Assembly: GCF_003852235.1 (NCBI RefSeq)
Contig: NZ_CP027732.1
Coordinates: forward strand, 2,294,001-2,358,000
From: Pseudomonas sp. R4-35-07
GTDB lineage: Bacteria > Pseudomonadota > Gammaproteobacteria > Pseudomonadales > Pseudomonadaceae
DNA length: 64,000 nucleotides
Direction of reading: 5' to 3'
Position 1 is the stretch's first letter. Each line of letters begins with the position of its first letter. A program made the position numbers and the translations under genes. Positions 17,063 to 26,248 of this stretch are shown one piece after another. Under the pieces are notes generated by a model. It had not been told where the DNA came from, did no database searches, and saw nothing but the letters and a program-made list of their open reading frames with translations.

Positions 17063-19093
17063 TCAGCGAGCAGCGACCGGGGGCGACTGAGGCGCCTGGG
17101 CCGTGCGAGCTTCCAGTTGTACGATTTGGTTGAGCAGTGCCGGTATATCCAGGATCAGGGCCACTGCGCCGCTGCCCAAGATGGTCGAACCGCTGATGCC
17201 GCGCAGTGCGCCGAACAGCTTGCCCAGGGGTTTGATCACGGTCTGGAACTCACCGAGCAGGTCATCCACCACCAGCCCGGCCTTGTGCTCGGCGTAACGC
17301 ACCACCACCACATTCTGGCGGCGGGCGGCCGGGCCTTCGTGGCTGAAGTGATGGCGCAGGTCCACCAGCGGCAACACTTCGCCACGCAGGTCCAGATACC
17401 CCTGGTCGCGGCTGGAATGGCGCTGGTGATCATCCAGTTCGATGCATTCCTGAACCATGTCCAGCGGAATCACGTAGGTGGATTGGTCGATGCCGACCAA
17501 AAAGCCATTGATGATCGCCAGGGTCAGCGGCAAGCGAATGCGCACCACGGTGCCCTGGCCGGGACGGCTGTCCAGGTCGACGGTGCCGCGCAACAACGTG
17601 ATATTGCGCTTGACCACGTCCATGCCAACACCACGCCCGGACAGATTGGTCACCGCCTCGGCGGTCGAGAAACCGGCTTCGAAGATCAGGTTGTAGATCT
17701 CCTGGTCGGTGAGCACCGCGCCGCTGGCCACCAGCCCGCGTTCCTGGGCCTTTGCCAGGATACGTTCGCGGTTGAGCCCGGCGCCGTCGTCGGCGATTTC
17801 GATGACGATGCTGCCCGAGTCATGATAGGCATTGAGGCTCAGGTGGCCTCTGGTCAACTTGCCGGCCGCGCGCCGCGCCTCGGCGCTTTCGATACCATGG
17901 TCCATGGCGTTGCGCAGCAGGTGCATCAGCGGGTCGCCGATCTTCTCGACCACCGTCTTGTCCAGTTCGGTTTCCGCGCCGCTGATGATCAGGTCGATGT
18001 CCTTGCCCAATTCCTGGCTGACATCGCGCACCACGCGGCGAAAGCGGTTGAACGTGTCGCCGATGGGGATCATGCGCAAGTGCAGGGCGCCATCGAGTAT
18101 CTCTTCCACCAGCCCCGATACCGTCGAGGTGGCCTCTTGCAGCGGGTCGTTATTACAGGAGCGGGCCAGCAGGCTCGCGCCGGCGCTGGCGATAACCAGC
18201 TCGCCGACCAGGTTGATCAGTTCGTCGAGCTTGTCGGCGTTGACCCGCACGTAATTGCCATCCCGGTTTTTTTCGCCGGCCGCCGCCACGCGCTGCTGCG
18301 CGGGCGGGGCAAATTCAGCGCGGGGGGCCACCTCGGTCGCGGGGCAGGCAGGGGTGTCGACGGGGTCGTCGACGGCGCTGATGCTGACTTCACAGTCGTC
18401 ACGCACAAAGTCGAACACTTCGTTGAGGGTGGCGTGGCTGGCCGTCGAGCGCAGGTCGATTTCGAACCCCAGGTAGCAGCTTTCCGGGTCCCAGCTGTCC
18501 ACGGCCGGAATGCCGTCGGTCAGGGTGGTGACCTGCAACAGCGTGCCCAGGGTGTCGAGGTAGCGCAGGAAGGACAACGGGTCCATGCCGTTGCGAAAGA
18601 CATCCACGCCGAAGCGCAGGGAAATATGCCAAAGCACTGCGTCCGCCGTGGCGTCGTCCACCGCCGCGGTTTCGACGCGGGCAGTCGCGGTCTGCAGCGG
18701 CTGATAGGCACTCAGCGCCTCGCGCAATACCTCACCGCGCTCCAGCGCGGCAGGCGTGGGCGCCTCACCGCGGCTGGCGACCACATCGATCAGTTCGAGC
18801 ATGTGGTCGCCGCACTTGAGCAGCAGCGCGATCAATGCGGAGTCCACCGCTACACTGCCGTCGCGCAGGCGGTCGAGCACATCTTCGACGATATGCGTGA
18901 ACCCCACGATTGACGCCAGACCGAACAGGCCCGCCGACCCCTTGATGGTGTGCGCGGCGCGGAATATCGCGCCGATGGCATCCTGATCGCCGGGCTCGCT
19001 TTCCAGTTGCAGCAGGGATTGCTCCATGGCCTGCAACAGTTCGCGTGCCTCGACGATGAATGTCTGCTGTGCCTGATCGAGATTGATGCTCAC
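17063..19093 (-). CDS. cheA: Chemotaxis histidine kinase CheA
   Basis: The product is 676 residues. The Hpt domain has phospho-acceptor H48 ([10 protein letters not shown]). A CheY-binding/linker region follows, then dimerisation ([17 protein letters not shown]), the HATPase domain ([28 protein letters not shown]) and a C-terminal CheW-like regulatory domain ([13 protein letters not shown]...[11 protein letters not shown]). It autophosphorylates under receptor control and passes phosphate to CheY and CheB. Length and order match canonical CheA. It lies directly 5' of the receptor gene. Confidence 0.95.
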   Translation of the reverse strand: MSINLDQAQQTFIVEARELLQAMEQSLLQLESEPGDQDAIGAIFRAAHTIKGSAGLFGLASIVGFTHIVEDVLDRLRDGSVAVDSALIALLLKCGDHMLELIDVVASRGEAPTPAALERGEVLREALSAYQPLQTATARVETAAVDDATADAVLWHISLRFGVDVFRNGMDPLSFLRYLDTLGTLLQVTTLTDGIPAVDSWDPESCYLGFEIDLRSTASHATLNEVFDFVRDDCEVSISAVDDPVDTPACPATEVAPRAEFAPPAQQRVAAAGEKNRDGNYVRVNADKLDELINLVGELVIASAGASLLARSCNNDPLQEATSTVSGLVEEILDGALHLRMIPIGDTFNRFRRVVRDVSQELGKDIDLIISGAETELDKTVVEKIGDPLMHLLRNAMDHGIESAEARRAAGKLTRGHLSLNAYHDSGSIVIEIADDGAGLNRERILAKAQERGLVASGAVLTDQEIYNLIFEAGFSTAEAVTNLSGRGVGMDVVKRNITLLRGTVDLDSRPGQGTVVRIRLPLTLAIINGFLVGIDQSTYVIPLDMVQECIELDDHQRHSSRDQGYLDLRGEVLPLVDLRHHFSHEGPAARRQNVVVVRYAEHKAGLVVDDLLGEFQTVIKPLGKLFGALRGISGSTILGSGAVALILDIPALLNQIVQLEARTAQAPQSPPVAAR

Positions 19094-19134
19094 CTGGACC
19101 TTCCTTGTCGATCAATGAGAGTGGGCAGCGCTGG

Positions 19135-19422
19135 CTACAACGCGGCGTTGCGACACAGTTCAAGCGCCTGGGTGACCGCCTGGCTCTGGCCGGTCACGCT
19201 CAAGGCGGTGCCGGCAATGCCGGCTTCACGCTGGATGACCGCGAGCAACTGCAAGCCGGCGCCATCCATCTCGGTGACCTGTGACAGGTCCAGCTCCAGG
19301 CGAGGCGTCGCGCCCGTTTGCGGCAGCAACGCGCTCGCCAGTTCGGCCACGGTGTAAATCGTGAGTTCGCCGTCAACGCCCACGCGGGCGGTGTCGTCGA
19401 GTGTTTCGCACGTTATCGGCAT
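19135..19422 (-). CDS. STAS-domain protein of the chemosensory operon
   Basis: The product is 95 residues and is a single STAS fold with 'ELDLSQVTEMDGAGLQLLAVI'. In classic anti-anti-sigma factors the loop has a phosphorylatable Ser after the Asp; here the position is Gly (MDGAGL), so phosphorylation control of the SpoIIAA kind is unlikely. STAS proteins also occur in some chemosensory clusters between cheY and cheA. It may dock on the array or on CheA; this is inference. Confidence 0.85.
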   Translation of the reverse strand: MPITCETLDDTARVGVDGELTIYTVAELASALLPQTGATPRLELDLSQVTEMDGAGLQLLAVIQREAGIAGTALSVTGQSQAVTQALELCRNAAL

Positions 19423-19438
19423 GGGGGCCTCCCGGGTG

Positions 19439-19807
19439 TCAGGGCAGGATCAGTTTGGATACAGCTGCCAGCATTTGCGCCGGCTGGAACGGCTTGACCA
19501 CCCACGCCTTGGCGCCAGCAGCCTGGCCTTCGGCCTTTTTCGATTCCTGGGACTCGGTGGTCAACATGATGATCGGGGTGAACTTATAGTTGGCCAGCTT
19601 CTTGACCTCCTTGACGAAGGTGATGCCGTCCATGTTGGGCATGTTCACGTCGCTGATGATCAGGTGCACTTTCTGCCCGTTGAGCTTGCTCAGGGCATCC
19701 CTGCCGTCGCTGGCCTCGATCACGTCGTAACCGGCGCTTTTCAAGGCAATGCCGACCACTTGCCGCACGCTGCTGGAGTCGTCGACCACTAGTACATTCT
19801 TCGCCAT
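19439..19807 (-). CDS. cheY: Chemotaxis response regulator CheY
   Basis: The product is a 122-residue stand-alone receiver: acidic pair VVDD (D9, D10), phospho-acceptor D53 (IISDVNMPNMDG), Thr switch (MLTTE) and K105 (VVKPF). ATG at 19807 has GGAG six bases upstream; the longer open frame to 19984 overlaps the preceding receptor gene and is not coding. It is the likely output of this pathway. No cheZ or cheX phosphatase is nearby. Confidence 0.93.
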   Translation of the reverse strand: MAKNVLVVDDSSSVRQVVGIALKSAGYDVIEASDGRDALSKLNGQKVHLIISDVNMPNMDGITFVKEVKKLANYKFTPIIMLTTESQESKKAEGQAAGAKAWVVKPFQPAQMLAAVSKLILP

Positions 19808-19817
19808 GAGGGGCTCC

Positions 19818-21032
19818 TTAAAAAAACGTGATGTCTTGAGAATTCTGTTGCACGGACGCCGCGCCATGGTGCGTGCGCCGTTGTTCATCGGTGGCGTAGG
19901 TCGCTTCCATGCGCGCCAGCCACTGCCGGGCGTCGACGGCCACGGCCTGGTCCGGGGACTGGCGGGTCTGCATAAGGTGCTCATGCAAGGCGTGCATGTT
20001 GTCTCGCACGTGGCTGAGGATCTGGCTGACCCGGTCCTGGAATTGCAGGTTGACCAGTACTTCGGTCATCTCATCACGAATGCCGTGGCTTTCCTGCTTG
20101 AGCAGGTCGGCGGAGTCGGCCAGGCGCCCGGTGATGTTCTGGAAGCGTTCGAGCACCAATTGAATGCTGTTTTCAGAGGCGGCCACCGAGTTGCTGTCCT
20201 GGTCGGCACTGCTGGAGGCGGCCTGCACCAACTGGGTGATGGCGTTATTGATGATGTCGACCTTGGCCGACATCTGCTGGCCGGTTTCGCTGGATTTGCT
20301 CGACAGGCTGCGCACCGCATCGGCCACCACCGCGAAGCCGCGACCGGCTTCACCGGCCCGCGCCGCCTCGATGGCCGCATTGAGCGCCAGCAGGTTGGTT
20401 TGTGCGGCAATCGCGGCCACATCGGCGGCCATGGTGCGCAGTTCGCCGGTATAGGCGGTCAGGCTGCGTACTTGGGCGAGCGTCTGGTCACGGCTGGTTT
20501 GAGTGGCCTTGAGTGAGTTGATCACCTGGCTCAGCTCGCTGTCGCTGCGCGCCAGCACCTCCAGCGCGCCGTCGGCGGCCTTGCCGTCCAGTTCGCCGGC
20601 AGCCTGCTGCGAGGCTTGTACCGTGTCCTGCAATCGCGCGGCTATCCCGGTAAAACGGTTGGCGAGGCTCACAATTGCGTCTTCGGTCTGCTGGCGCGAG
20701 CTTTCCACCTGCTTGGCCCAGATCGGCATGGCGCCCAGCAACACTTCATCGAGCTGTGCCCGCGAGTCCATGCCGCTATGCGCCGCTTGCGCGCCTGACT
20801 GATCCGCCAGCGCCCACGCGGTGGCTCGCAGCACTGCGTCACGCTGCGAACCGGCGCTCCAGGCGCACGCACCGAGGCCGATCAGCACCACTACCGCGCA
20901 GGCCGCCAGGCTGGCCACAGAGGTTGACTGCAATAGGATCCATATAACGGCGGGCGCCACCGGGATGAAAGCGAACCAAAGAAAGCGCGGATGACCAGGA
21001 AGGGGGATGTGGCTGGATTGACGCTGGGCCAT
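19818..21032 (-). CDS. Chemoreceptor-like protein with short N-terminal membrane anchor
   Basis: The product is 404 residues. Two close hydrophobic spans (about 18-37 and 39-60) with almost no loop anchor a cytoplasmic MCP signalling domain containing '[49 protein letters not shown]'. A second conserved stretch ([19 protein letters not shown]) follows. The lack of a periplasmic domain suggests an internal or membrane-state signal. It ends SQDITFF, resembling the EFTRF end of the other receptor of this operon. First gene of the nine-gene cluster. Confidence 0.88.
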   Translation of the reverse strand: MAQRQSSHIPLPGHPRFLWFAFIPVAPAVIWILLQSTSVASLAACAVVVLIGLGACAWSAGSQRDAVLRATAWALADQSGAQAAHSGMDSRAQLDEVLLGAMPIWAKQVESSRQQTEDAIVSLANRFTGIAARLQDTVQASQQAAGELDGKAADGALEVLARSDSELSQVINSLKATQTSRDQTLAQVRSLTAYTGELRTMAADVAAIAAQTNLLALNAAIEAARAGEAGRGFAVVADAVRSLSSKSSETGQQMSAKVDIINNAITQLVQAASSSADQDSNSVAASENSIQLVLERFQNITGRLADSADLLKQESHGIRDEMTEVLVNLQFQDRVSQILSHVRDNMHALHEHLMQTRQSPDQAVAVDARQWLARMEATYATDEQRRTHHGAASVQQNSQDITFF

Positions 21033-21814
21033 GAGTTCGTTCCTTGAACAGTCTTGCGGATATAAACAACATAGGGGTTATCTGCTGTATATAGAATAGC
21101 TTTAGCCTGCCGCTGTACCGTCCGTCCGATTGATGATAATTATGTTACTTACTTAGAGAGATATTGGTGGTAGTAAGTAGAAGGAGATGGGTAGGGTTTT
21201 AGTGTCCGCGTACGTCTTGATGTTTATCGATTAATCGGGCAGGCAGATTCAAAGTGACAATTTAGTTGAATCGTCGGAAAGTTCGTACCAAAGCGGCCTT
21301 ATATTTATTGCATTTATTATTATCGCATCGGTTATTGCTACCGTTATTCTCGCGGTGCTGTTGACCAAGAGTATTGTTCGGCCTCTCTCTTAGTTGATTC
21401 TTTTACAAATGAACCTACATTGAACGAATTGATTCGAGAGACGAATCCAGTATTGCTCAAGTCGTTGAATGACTCACTGATTGCTTTCTGCCAGTGGTGC
21501 TTTGGGGCAGCGGCCAAGAGGGCGGGGGTCTCACAGGTGATTTCTTATTTTTGTGATCGTGGTAGGTCATCCTATGACTGTGCCTGAACGACAGCAATAG
21601 CTGCTTTTCTCAGGATTGAAACATATGCCGTGGCTCAGGCGCAGCGTTTGCGTGAATTTGACCCGGTTCAATATCATTTCTACAGCCCGACGCCTCCGCT
21701 TTCTGCTGCTGAAACATTTATAAACACTCTCGTTTAAGAATTGTTGTACGACGTCGTATCTATCGTGTTCGACTGCGCTCGTTCTCACAAAAAAAATAAA
21801 TGGAGATACCCTCT
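21033..21814. other. Long intergenic stretch before the Nramp gene
   Basis: About 780 bases, AT-richer than the neighbours. It must hold the promoter of the chemosensory operon (minus strand) near 21040-21200 and that of the Nramp-like gene (plus). A receptor-gene fragment lies at 21257-21392. A frame at about 21400-21590 and another at about 21600-21737 (ending ...FYSPTPPLSAAETFINTLV) look faintly protein-like but have no starts or recognised family. Confidence 0.4.
21257..21392 (+). pseudogene. Fragment of a methyl-accepting chemotaxis protein (TM2/HAMP start)
   Basis: The frame encodes DNLVESSESSYQSG, a 20-residue hydrophobic span rich in Ile/Val/Ala and then LLTKSIVRPLS before a stop. 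A hydrophobic helix followed by 'TKSIVRPL' is the hallmark of TM2 entering the HAMP domain of chemoreceptors. No start or downstream signalling domain is present, so this is a leftover piece of a deleted receptor gene beside the chemosensory operon. Confidence 0.55.
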
Positions 21815-23116
21815 ATGACGAGCATTCGTTCCGTCGAAGGCCAGGCTGCGGCGCCCGCGCAAAATCGATTTTCCCGAATACTCAAACTGCTGGGCCCCGG
21901 AATCATCGCGGTACTGTCATGGCTGGGCGCAGGTGACCTGATCACGTCGTCCGTGGCCGGTGCCAATTACGGTTACGCCATGATGTGGGTACTGGCGGTC
22001 TCGCTGCTCCTGAGATACCTGATCGTAAACATCATCGCGCGCTTCCAGTTGTGCAATAACCAGGGCATGACCATTCTGCAGGGCTATGCCCAACTGAATC
22101 CCTTTTTTGCCTGGTTCATGCTCGTGTACGCCCTGTTGATGGGGCACTTGATGAACGCCTACATGATCAAAGGGGCGGGTGAGTCGCTGGCAATGCTGTT
22201 CAAAAGCGACCAGCCACTGCTGTGTTCATTGGCGGTGGTACTCGCGGTGTGGATGCTGGTGGGGCGTAATATCTATTCGATGATCGAAGGCGTGATGAAA
22301 GTGCTGTTGGCGATCATGACCCTGGCCTTCATTGCCTTGGCCGTGATGTCCGGTCCTGATGTGGTCGGCATCGTCAAGGGCACCATCGGCTTCAGCATCC
22401 CGCCGGACGAAGGCGTGCATGGCGCGCTGCTGGTGGCGGTATCGGTTATCGGCGCGGTTGCAGGCTCCATCGCCAACTTCGTGCATCCGTATGTCATGCG
22501 CCAAAAGGGCTGGGTCGGGCCGCAGCACAAGCGTGTTCAACGCAACGATCTGCTGTTTGCAGTGTTCGTCGGGATCGTCATCAACCTGGCCATCTGGATC
22601 GTCGGCGCGGAAATCCTGCGGCCCAACGGCATCGAGGTGAAGACCTTGAGCGATCTGGGCAAGGCCCTGGAAATGTTCTTCGGCCCGGTGGGTTGGTATG
22701 TGTTCTTCATCGGCGTGTTCGCCACCTTGTTTGCCAGCATTTCCGGCAAGACCACCGCGTTCCCGATGCTGATTACCGATGCCTTCCAGCACGTTCGTCC
22801 TGAACGTCGCGAAAAGTTCGGCAAGGAGTTTCATCATGACCCGATGCATAAGTGGTTCATGCTGTTCATCCTGGTGACGCCGTTGATCTGGTCGCTGCCA
22901 GGCATGCCGGATTTCGTGACCCTGACCATTGGCGTCAGCGCGTTGAACATCATTGGCTTGCCGGTTATTTCCCTGGGCCTGCTGATCATGTCCAACCAGA
23001 AGTCGCTGCTGGACAAGCAATATCGCAACAACCTGTTTGAAAACATCGCGTTGCTCTTCGCTACAGGCCTTGCGCTGTGGGTTGCCTTCCAGTTGAGCGT
23101 CGATCTGTTTACCTGA
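21815..23116 (+). CDS. Nramp-family transporter with non-canonical metal-site motif
   Basis: The product is 433 residues with about 11 spans. The opening 'LKLLGPGIIAVLSWLGAGDLITSSVAGANYGY' aligns with Nramp TM1, but the metal-binding DPGN is replaced by GAGD. In the TM6 region, the usual MPH motif is replaced by NFVHPYVM. Nramp proteins import Mn2+ or Fe2+ with protons; loss of both motifs suggests a different substrate or mode, as in Nramp-related branches. ATG at 21815 has GGAG nine bases upstream and is preferred over ATG at 21800. It stands alone, without a visible MntR site or riboswitch. Confidence 0.82.
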   Translation: MTSIRSVEGQAAAPAQNRFSRILKLLGPGIIAVLSWLGAGDLITSSVAGANYGYAMMWVLAVSLLLRYLIVNIIARFQLCNNQGMTILQGYAQLNPFFAWFMLVYALLMGHLMNAYMIKGAGESLAMLFKSDQPLLCSLAVVLAVWMLVGRNIYSMIEGVMKVLLAIMTLAFIALAVMSGPDVVGIVKGTIGFSIPPDEGVHGALLVAVSVIGAVAGSIANFVHPYVMRQKGWVGPQHKRVQRNDLLFAVFVGIVINLAIWIVGAEILRPNGIEVKTLSDLGKALEMFFGPVGWYVFFIGVFATLFASISGKTTAFPMLITDAFQHVRPERREKFGKEFHHDPMHKWFMLFILVTPLIWSLPGMPDFVTLTIGVSALNIIGLPVISLGLLIMSNQKSLLDKQYRNNLFENIALLFATGLALWVAFQLSVDLFT

Positions 23117-23152
23117 CAACGCGCCACCGGGGGACGCAATGTCTCTCGGTGG

Positions 23153-24640
23153 CTAACCTGGGCGCGCATGTGTGTAGCGAACCAGGTAGCTACCCAGCGC
23201 AGCCGCCTGATCTTTGCTAAAGAACCCTGCCAGATAGCCATCCGGCCTGACCAACACGGCGCAGCCTTCACCGAGGCCGTAGAACCGGGCGAACTGACCC
23301 AGGTGATCTTCGATCTCCAACCCGGGCCCGACGCTGTGAATGTGCAAGCCAGCCCTTGGCGCGAAGTTCGAGGGGCCATTGACCAGCAAGGTCCAATGGG
23401 TGCCTTGGAACAGGTTGAACAAACGCGTTGGGCTGCCGCTTGCGCCTCGCACGATGGCATCAGGTGCACGATCGCCTGGCTTGAGCTTGCTGTCGGCAGC
23501 TTGCGGGGGGAGCGACAACGTTGAGTGCGGATAGCCGATATCCAGCTGCTGTGTTTCACGGGGCCGTCTGTTATCACCGGTCTTGAAGCCTGCAAGCAGG
23601 CGGGTGGACAGGCCGAGCACCTCCGCAGCCACCGGCCGGCGCTCAGCTTCGTAGGTGTCGAGTAGCGTCTCTGGTGCGCCGGCCAATACGGCGGCCAGCT
23701 TCCAGCCCAGGTTGTAGGCGTCCTGGATGCTGGTGTTGAGCCCTTGGCCGCCCGTTGGCGGATGGACATGCGCCGCATCGCCGACCAGGAACACCGGCCC
23801 CTCCCGGTAACGCTCGGCGAGCCTGGCATTCATGCTGTAGGTGGAGGACCAGGCGACTGAACGGACCGTGATGTCTGTACGTCCGGTGTGCAGGGCAACG
23901 CGTTCGGTCAGCGCCGCCGCGCAGAGGTCAACCTCGCCCTCCAGGGGAACAGGTGCCTGGATCTGGAACAGGTCGGTACCGGCCAACGGACAGATCGCCA
24001 ATGGGCCTGAGCCCCCATCCCCAAACTGGTGCCACACGTCGCGCGACAGTCCAGCCAATTCCACATCGGCCACGATCGCTCGCACGCCCAGGGTCTTGCC
24101 CGCAAAGCCAATCCCCAAGGTACTGCGTACGAAGCTGCGCCCACCATCGGCGCCCACCAGGTATCGGGCCTGGAGTGTCTGCTCGCCATCCGGGGCTGCG
24201 AGTACGGCGTTGACCCCATCGGTCCCGACCACCATTGCGGTCAGCTCGACCCCAAACGCTGGGGCATGCCCCAGTTCAATCAAGCGCTCGCGCAAGATCG
24301 CTTCGGTCTTGAACTGGGGAATCATCAACGCAAGGCGGTACGGCTCTGCAGGTGTGGCCTCGGCAACGCTCGTTACCGGCTGGTCAGCGTGACTGCCATC
24401 GGGCGCGTATTTGCGAATAGCCGGATAGATACCCCCTGCGGCCCTGACCCGGTCCAGGATCCCGAGATCTTCGAAAACCTCCTGGGTGCGAGGCTGTATG
24501 CCTTTGCCGCGCGAGCCCGAAAAGGGGGAGGGGCGCTTTTCGATGAGGGCAAAGTTCACCCCGCGCCGGGCCAAGTCGATTGCCAGGGTCAGGCCAGCGG
24601 CACCGGCACCACAAATCAGGACGTCAACAGAGTCACGCAT
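23153..24640 (-). CDS. FAD-dependent aromatic-ring monooxygenase (PheA/TfdB/Rox-like)
   Basis: The product is 495 residues. The N-terminus has the dinucleotide fold (VLICGAGAAGLTLAIDLARRGV). VGADGGRSFVRSTLGI is the DG-type motif, FLVGDAAHVHPPTGGQGLNTSIQDAYNLGWKL binds the FAD ribityl chain, and a C-terminal thioredoxin-like domain follows. Enzymes of this class hydroxylate phenols or polycyclic aromatics, including some antibiotics, using NAD(P)H and O2. ATG at 24640 follows GGGGAAG; the open frame extends far upstream but overlaps the divergent regulator. Divergent transcription from a MarR gene with shared operators suggests induction by an aromatic compound. Confidence 0.88.
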   Translation of the reverse strand: MRDSVDVLICGAGAAGLTLAIDLARRGVNFALIEKRPSPFSGSRGKGIQPRTQEVFEDLGILDRVRAAGGIYPAIRKYAPDGSHADQPVTSVAEATPAEPYRLALMIPQFKTEAILRERLIELGHAPAFGVELTAMVVGTDGVNAVLAAPDGEQTLQARYLVGADGGRSFVRSTLGIGFAGKTLGVRAIVADVELAGLSRDVWHQFGDGGSGPLAICPLAGTDLFQIQAPVPLEGEVDLCAAALTERVALHTGRTDITVRSVAWSSTYSMNARLAERYREGPVFLVGDAAHVHPPTGGQGLNTSIQDAYNLGWKLAAVLAGAPETLLDTYEAERRPVAAEVLGLSTRLLAGFKTGDNRRPRETQQLDIGYPHSTLSLPPQAADSKLKPGDRAPDAIVRGASGSPTRLFNLFQGTHWTLLVNGPSNFAPRAGLHIHSVGPGLEIEDHLGQFARFYGLGEGCAVLVRPDGYLAGFFSKDQAAALGSYLVRYTHARPG

Positions 24641-24658
24641 TTCACTTCCCCTAAGAAT

Positions 24659-24671
24659 GTGTAAGATGCAC
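24659..24671. promoter_or_regulatory. Candidate MarR operator 1
   Basis: GTGTA-AGA-TGCAC is a 13-base imperfect palindrome between the divergent monooxygenase and MarR genes, 18 bases before the MarR ATG. A near-identical element lies 48 bases away. It is placed to control both promoters. Confidence 0.55.
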
Positions 24672-24688
24672 ATAACAGGGAGCAGCTT

Positions 24689-25174
24689 ATGACTACGAAA
24701 AATAAAGTGCAAGATACACATATATCGGTGCAGATGAAGGATCTGCACCGGTCCTTGATCTCGATCTTGAGCGTGATGAACCGGCCTCGCAATGACGAGC
24801 GGCTGATCGCGGAAGCGGGCGTCCATCTGGATCAGGCGCTCTTTCGCCTGCTGGTGGTCATCGAGCGGGTAGGACCGATTGGCGTTGTGGATCTGGCAGG
24901 TCGCCTTGGCCGGGACTACACGACCATCAGCCGCCAGGTCTCCAAGCTTGAACGCATGGAGTTGGTAATTCGGCATGAGAACTCTGAAGATCGCCGGATG
25001 CGCGAGGCGGTGGTGTCTGAGAAAGGCAAGGCAGTCACCGACAAGATCGACCAGGCGCGTGAGCGCCTGGCCCGGGAAATTTTTCAGGACTGGGCTGCCG
25101 AAGACATCACCTCCCTGGTGCGCCTGATGCGTCAATTCGCGCAGGCCCTGGAGCAGGGCACAGAAGTTGGCTAG
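24689..25174 (+). CDS. MarR-family transcriptional regulator
   Basis: The product is 161 residues with the winged-helix MarR core: VVDLAGRLGRDYTTISRQVSKLERMELVIRHENSEDRRMREAVVSEKGK, including the DxRxxxxxLT-like wing (EDRRMREAVVSEKG). It probably represses the divergent FAD monooxygenase and itself, and releases DNA on binding an aromatic ligand. ATG at 24689 has GGGAG upstream. A second operator-like palindrome lies inside its first codons. Confidence 0.9.
   Translation: MTTKNKVQDTHISVQMKDLHRSLISILSVMNRPRNDERLIAEAGVHLDQALFRLLVVIERVGPIGVVDLAGRLGRDYTTISRQVSKLERMELVIRHENSEDRRMREAVVSEKGKAVTDKIDQARERLAREIFQDWAAEDITSLVRLMRQFAQALEQGTEVG
24707..24719. promoter_or_regulatory. Candidate MarR operator 2 (inside the MarR 5' coding region)
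   Basis: GTGCA-AGA-TACAC mirrors the element at 24659-24671: the two share GTGYAAGATRCAC. It covers codons 7-11 of the MarR gene. A repressor bound here could block elongation and loop to the upstream site. Confidence 0.5.
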
Positions 25175-25201
25175 CGTCGGCAGCTTACGACGTGCGTTGC
25201 C

Positions 25202-26138
25202 TCATGCGCTGCCGATCTCACACGGCGGCGCTTCATCCTGATGTGAAATCGGCAGTGCCGCCAGGTGCGGTGATTCGCCGAAGTACTCGATCAGCAGTTC
25301 GGTGAGCACGCGTATTTTGCGGGCGGGATGCGCGCCTGGCGGGCGGATGAGGTAAGCACCGGCCGGGGGCGGGGGATGGTGGGTCATGATCGGCACCAGT
25401 GCGCCGGTTGCGATGTGTTCATGGGTGAGGCAATCGGGCAGGTAGGCGATGCCAAGGCCTGCAGTCGCGGCGGCGGCAAGGGCGGTGCCGTTGTCGGCCT
25501 TGAAGCGCCCTTGCGGGCGAACCGTGATGATCGTGTCACCGTCCATGAATTGCCAGGCTTCGGTGCCCTGCATGAGTGCCTGATGGGTGTGCAGTTCGTC
25601 TGGCGTCTCGGGGGCACCGTGCGCCTGGATGTAGTCCGGGCTCGCGACGAGCTTGGTATAGACCGGGCCAATACGCCTTGCGATCAAGTTGGAGTCCTGG
25701 AGATAACCCACCCGGATTGCACAATCGTACCCTTCAGCGATGAGGTCAACGAAGCGATCGCTGTAGCAGGTCTGCAGGTGAAGCTGAGGATGACGGCGCG
25801 CCATTTCCGCCAGTACCGGTGCAAAGTGAGTCGGACCGAACGACAGTGGGACCGCGACGCGCAAACGGCCGCGAAGGGCGCCGGCGGGCAGGATCGTCTC
25901 CCTGGCGATGTCGATCTCGGTGCAGACTCTGGCGGCGTAGTCCCGGAACGTTGCGCCGGCCTCGGTGAGTGACGCCCCGCGCGTGGAGCGTGCCAGCAGC
26001 TGCACGCCCAGTTCGGTTTCAAGCCGAACCAGACGCCGGCTGACGATCGACTTCGACACGCCGAGCCGCAGCGCCGCCTGTGAAATACCCCCCCACATCA
26101 GCCACTTCCACGAACGTCTGCAGCTCTTCGATATCCAT
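25202..26138 (-). pseudogene. LysR-family regulator interrupted by a one-base frameshift
   Basis: Reading from ATG 26138, MDIEELQTFVEVADVGG runs into a C7 tract (26088-26094 on the plus strand). After it, the HTH continues only in another frame (ISQAALRLGVSKSIVSRRLVRLETELGVQLLARSTRG), through the effector domain to the stop at 25202. Six Cs would restore one continuous protein of about 311 residues. An ATG inside the tract (26098) could start a 298-residue product lacking the first HTH helix. It is either a true frameshift, a slippage-type switch or a sequencing error. It lies next to the divergent MFS gene region and converges with MarR. Confidence 0.75.
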
Positions 26139-26248
26139 AGGTGCGTTCCCCTTTGCGCGACACAGCTCGCCTCGGGATGCTACTAATGCATCATTTTTAG
26201 CGCGCTTAAAGGGCAGCAATGCGCCGTGACACGGTCCCGTGAATGACT

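Noticed and set aside
21033..21814. Metal riboswitch upstream of the Nramp gene
   Set aside because: No conserved yybP-ykoY-like pairing or anti-terminator is visible; the fragment there is a receptor fossil.
24640..25135. N-terminal extension of the FAD monooxygenase frame
   Set aside because: The 165 extra codons overlap the MarR gene antisense and have no homology; ATG 24640 has its own ribosome binding site.
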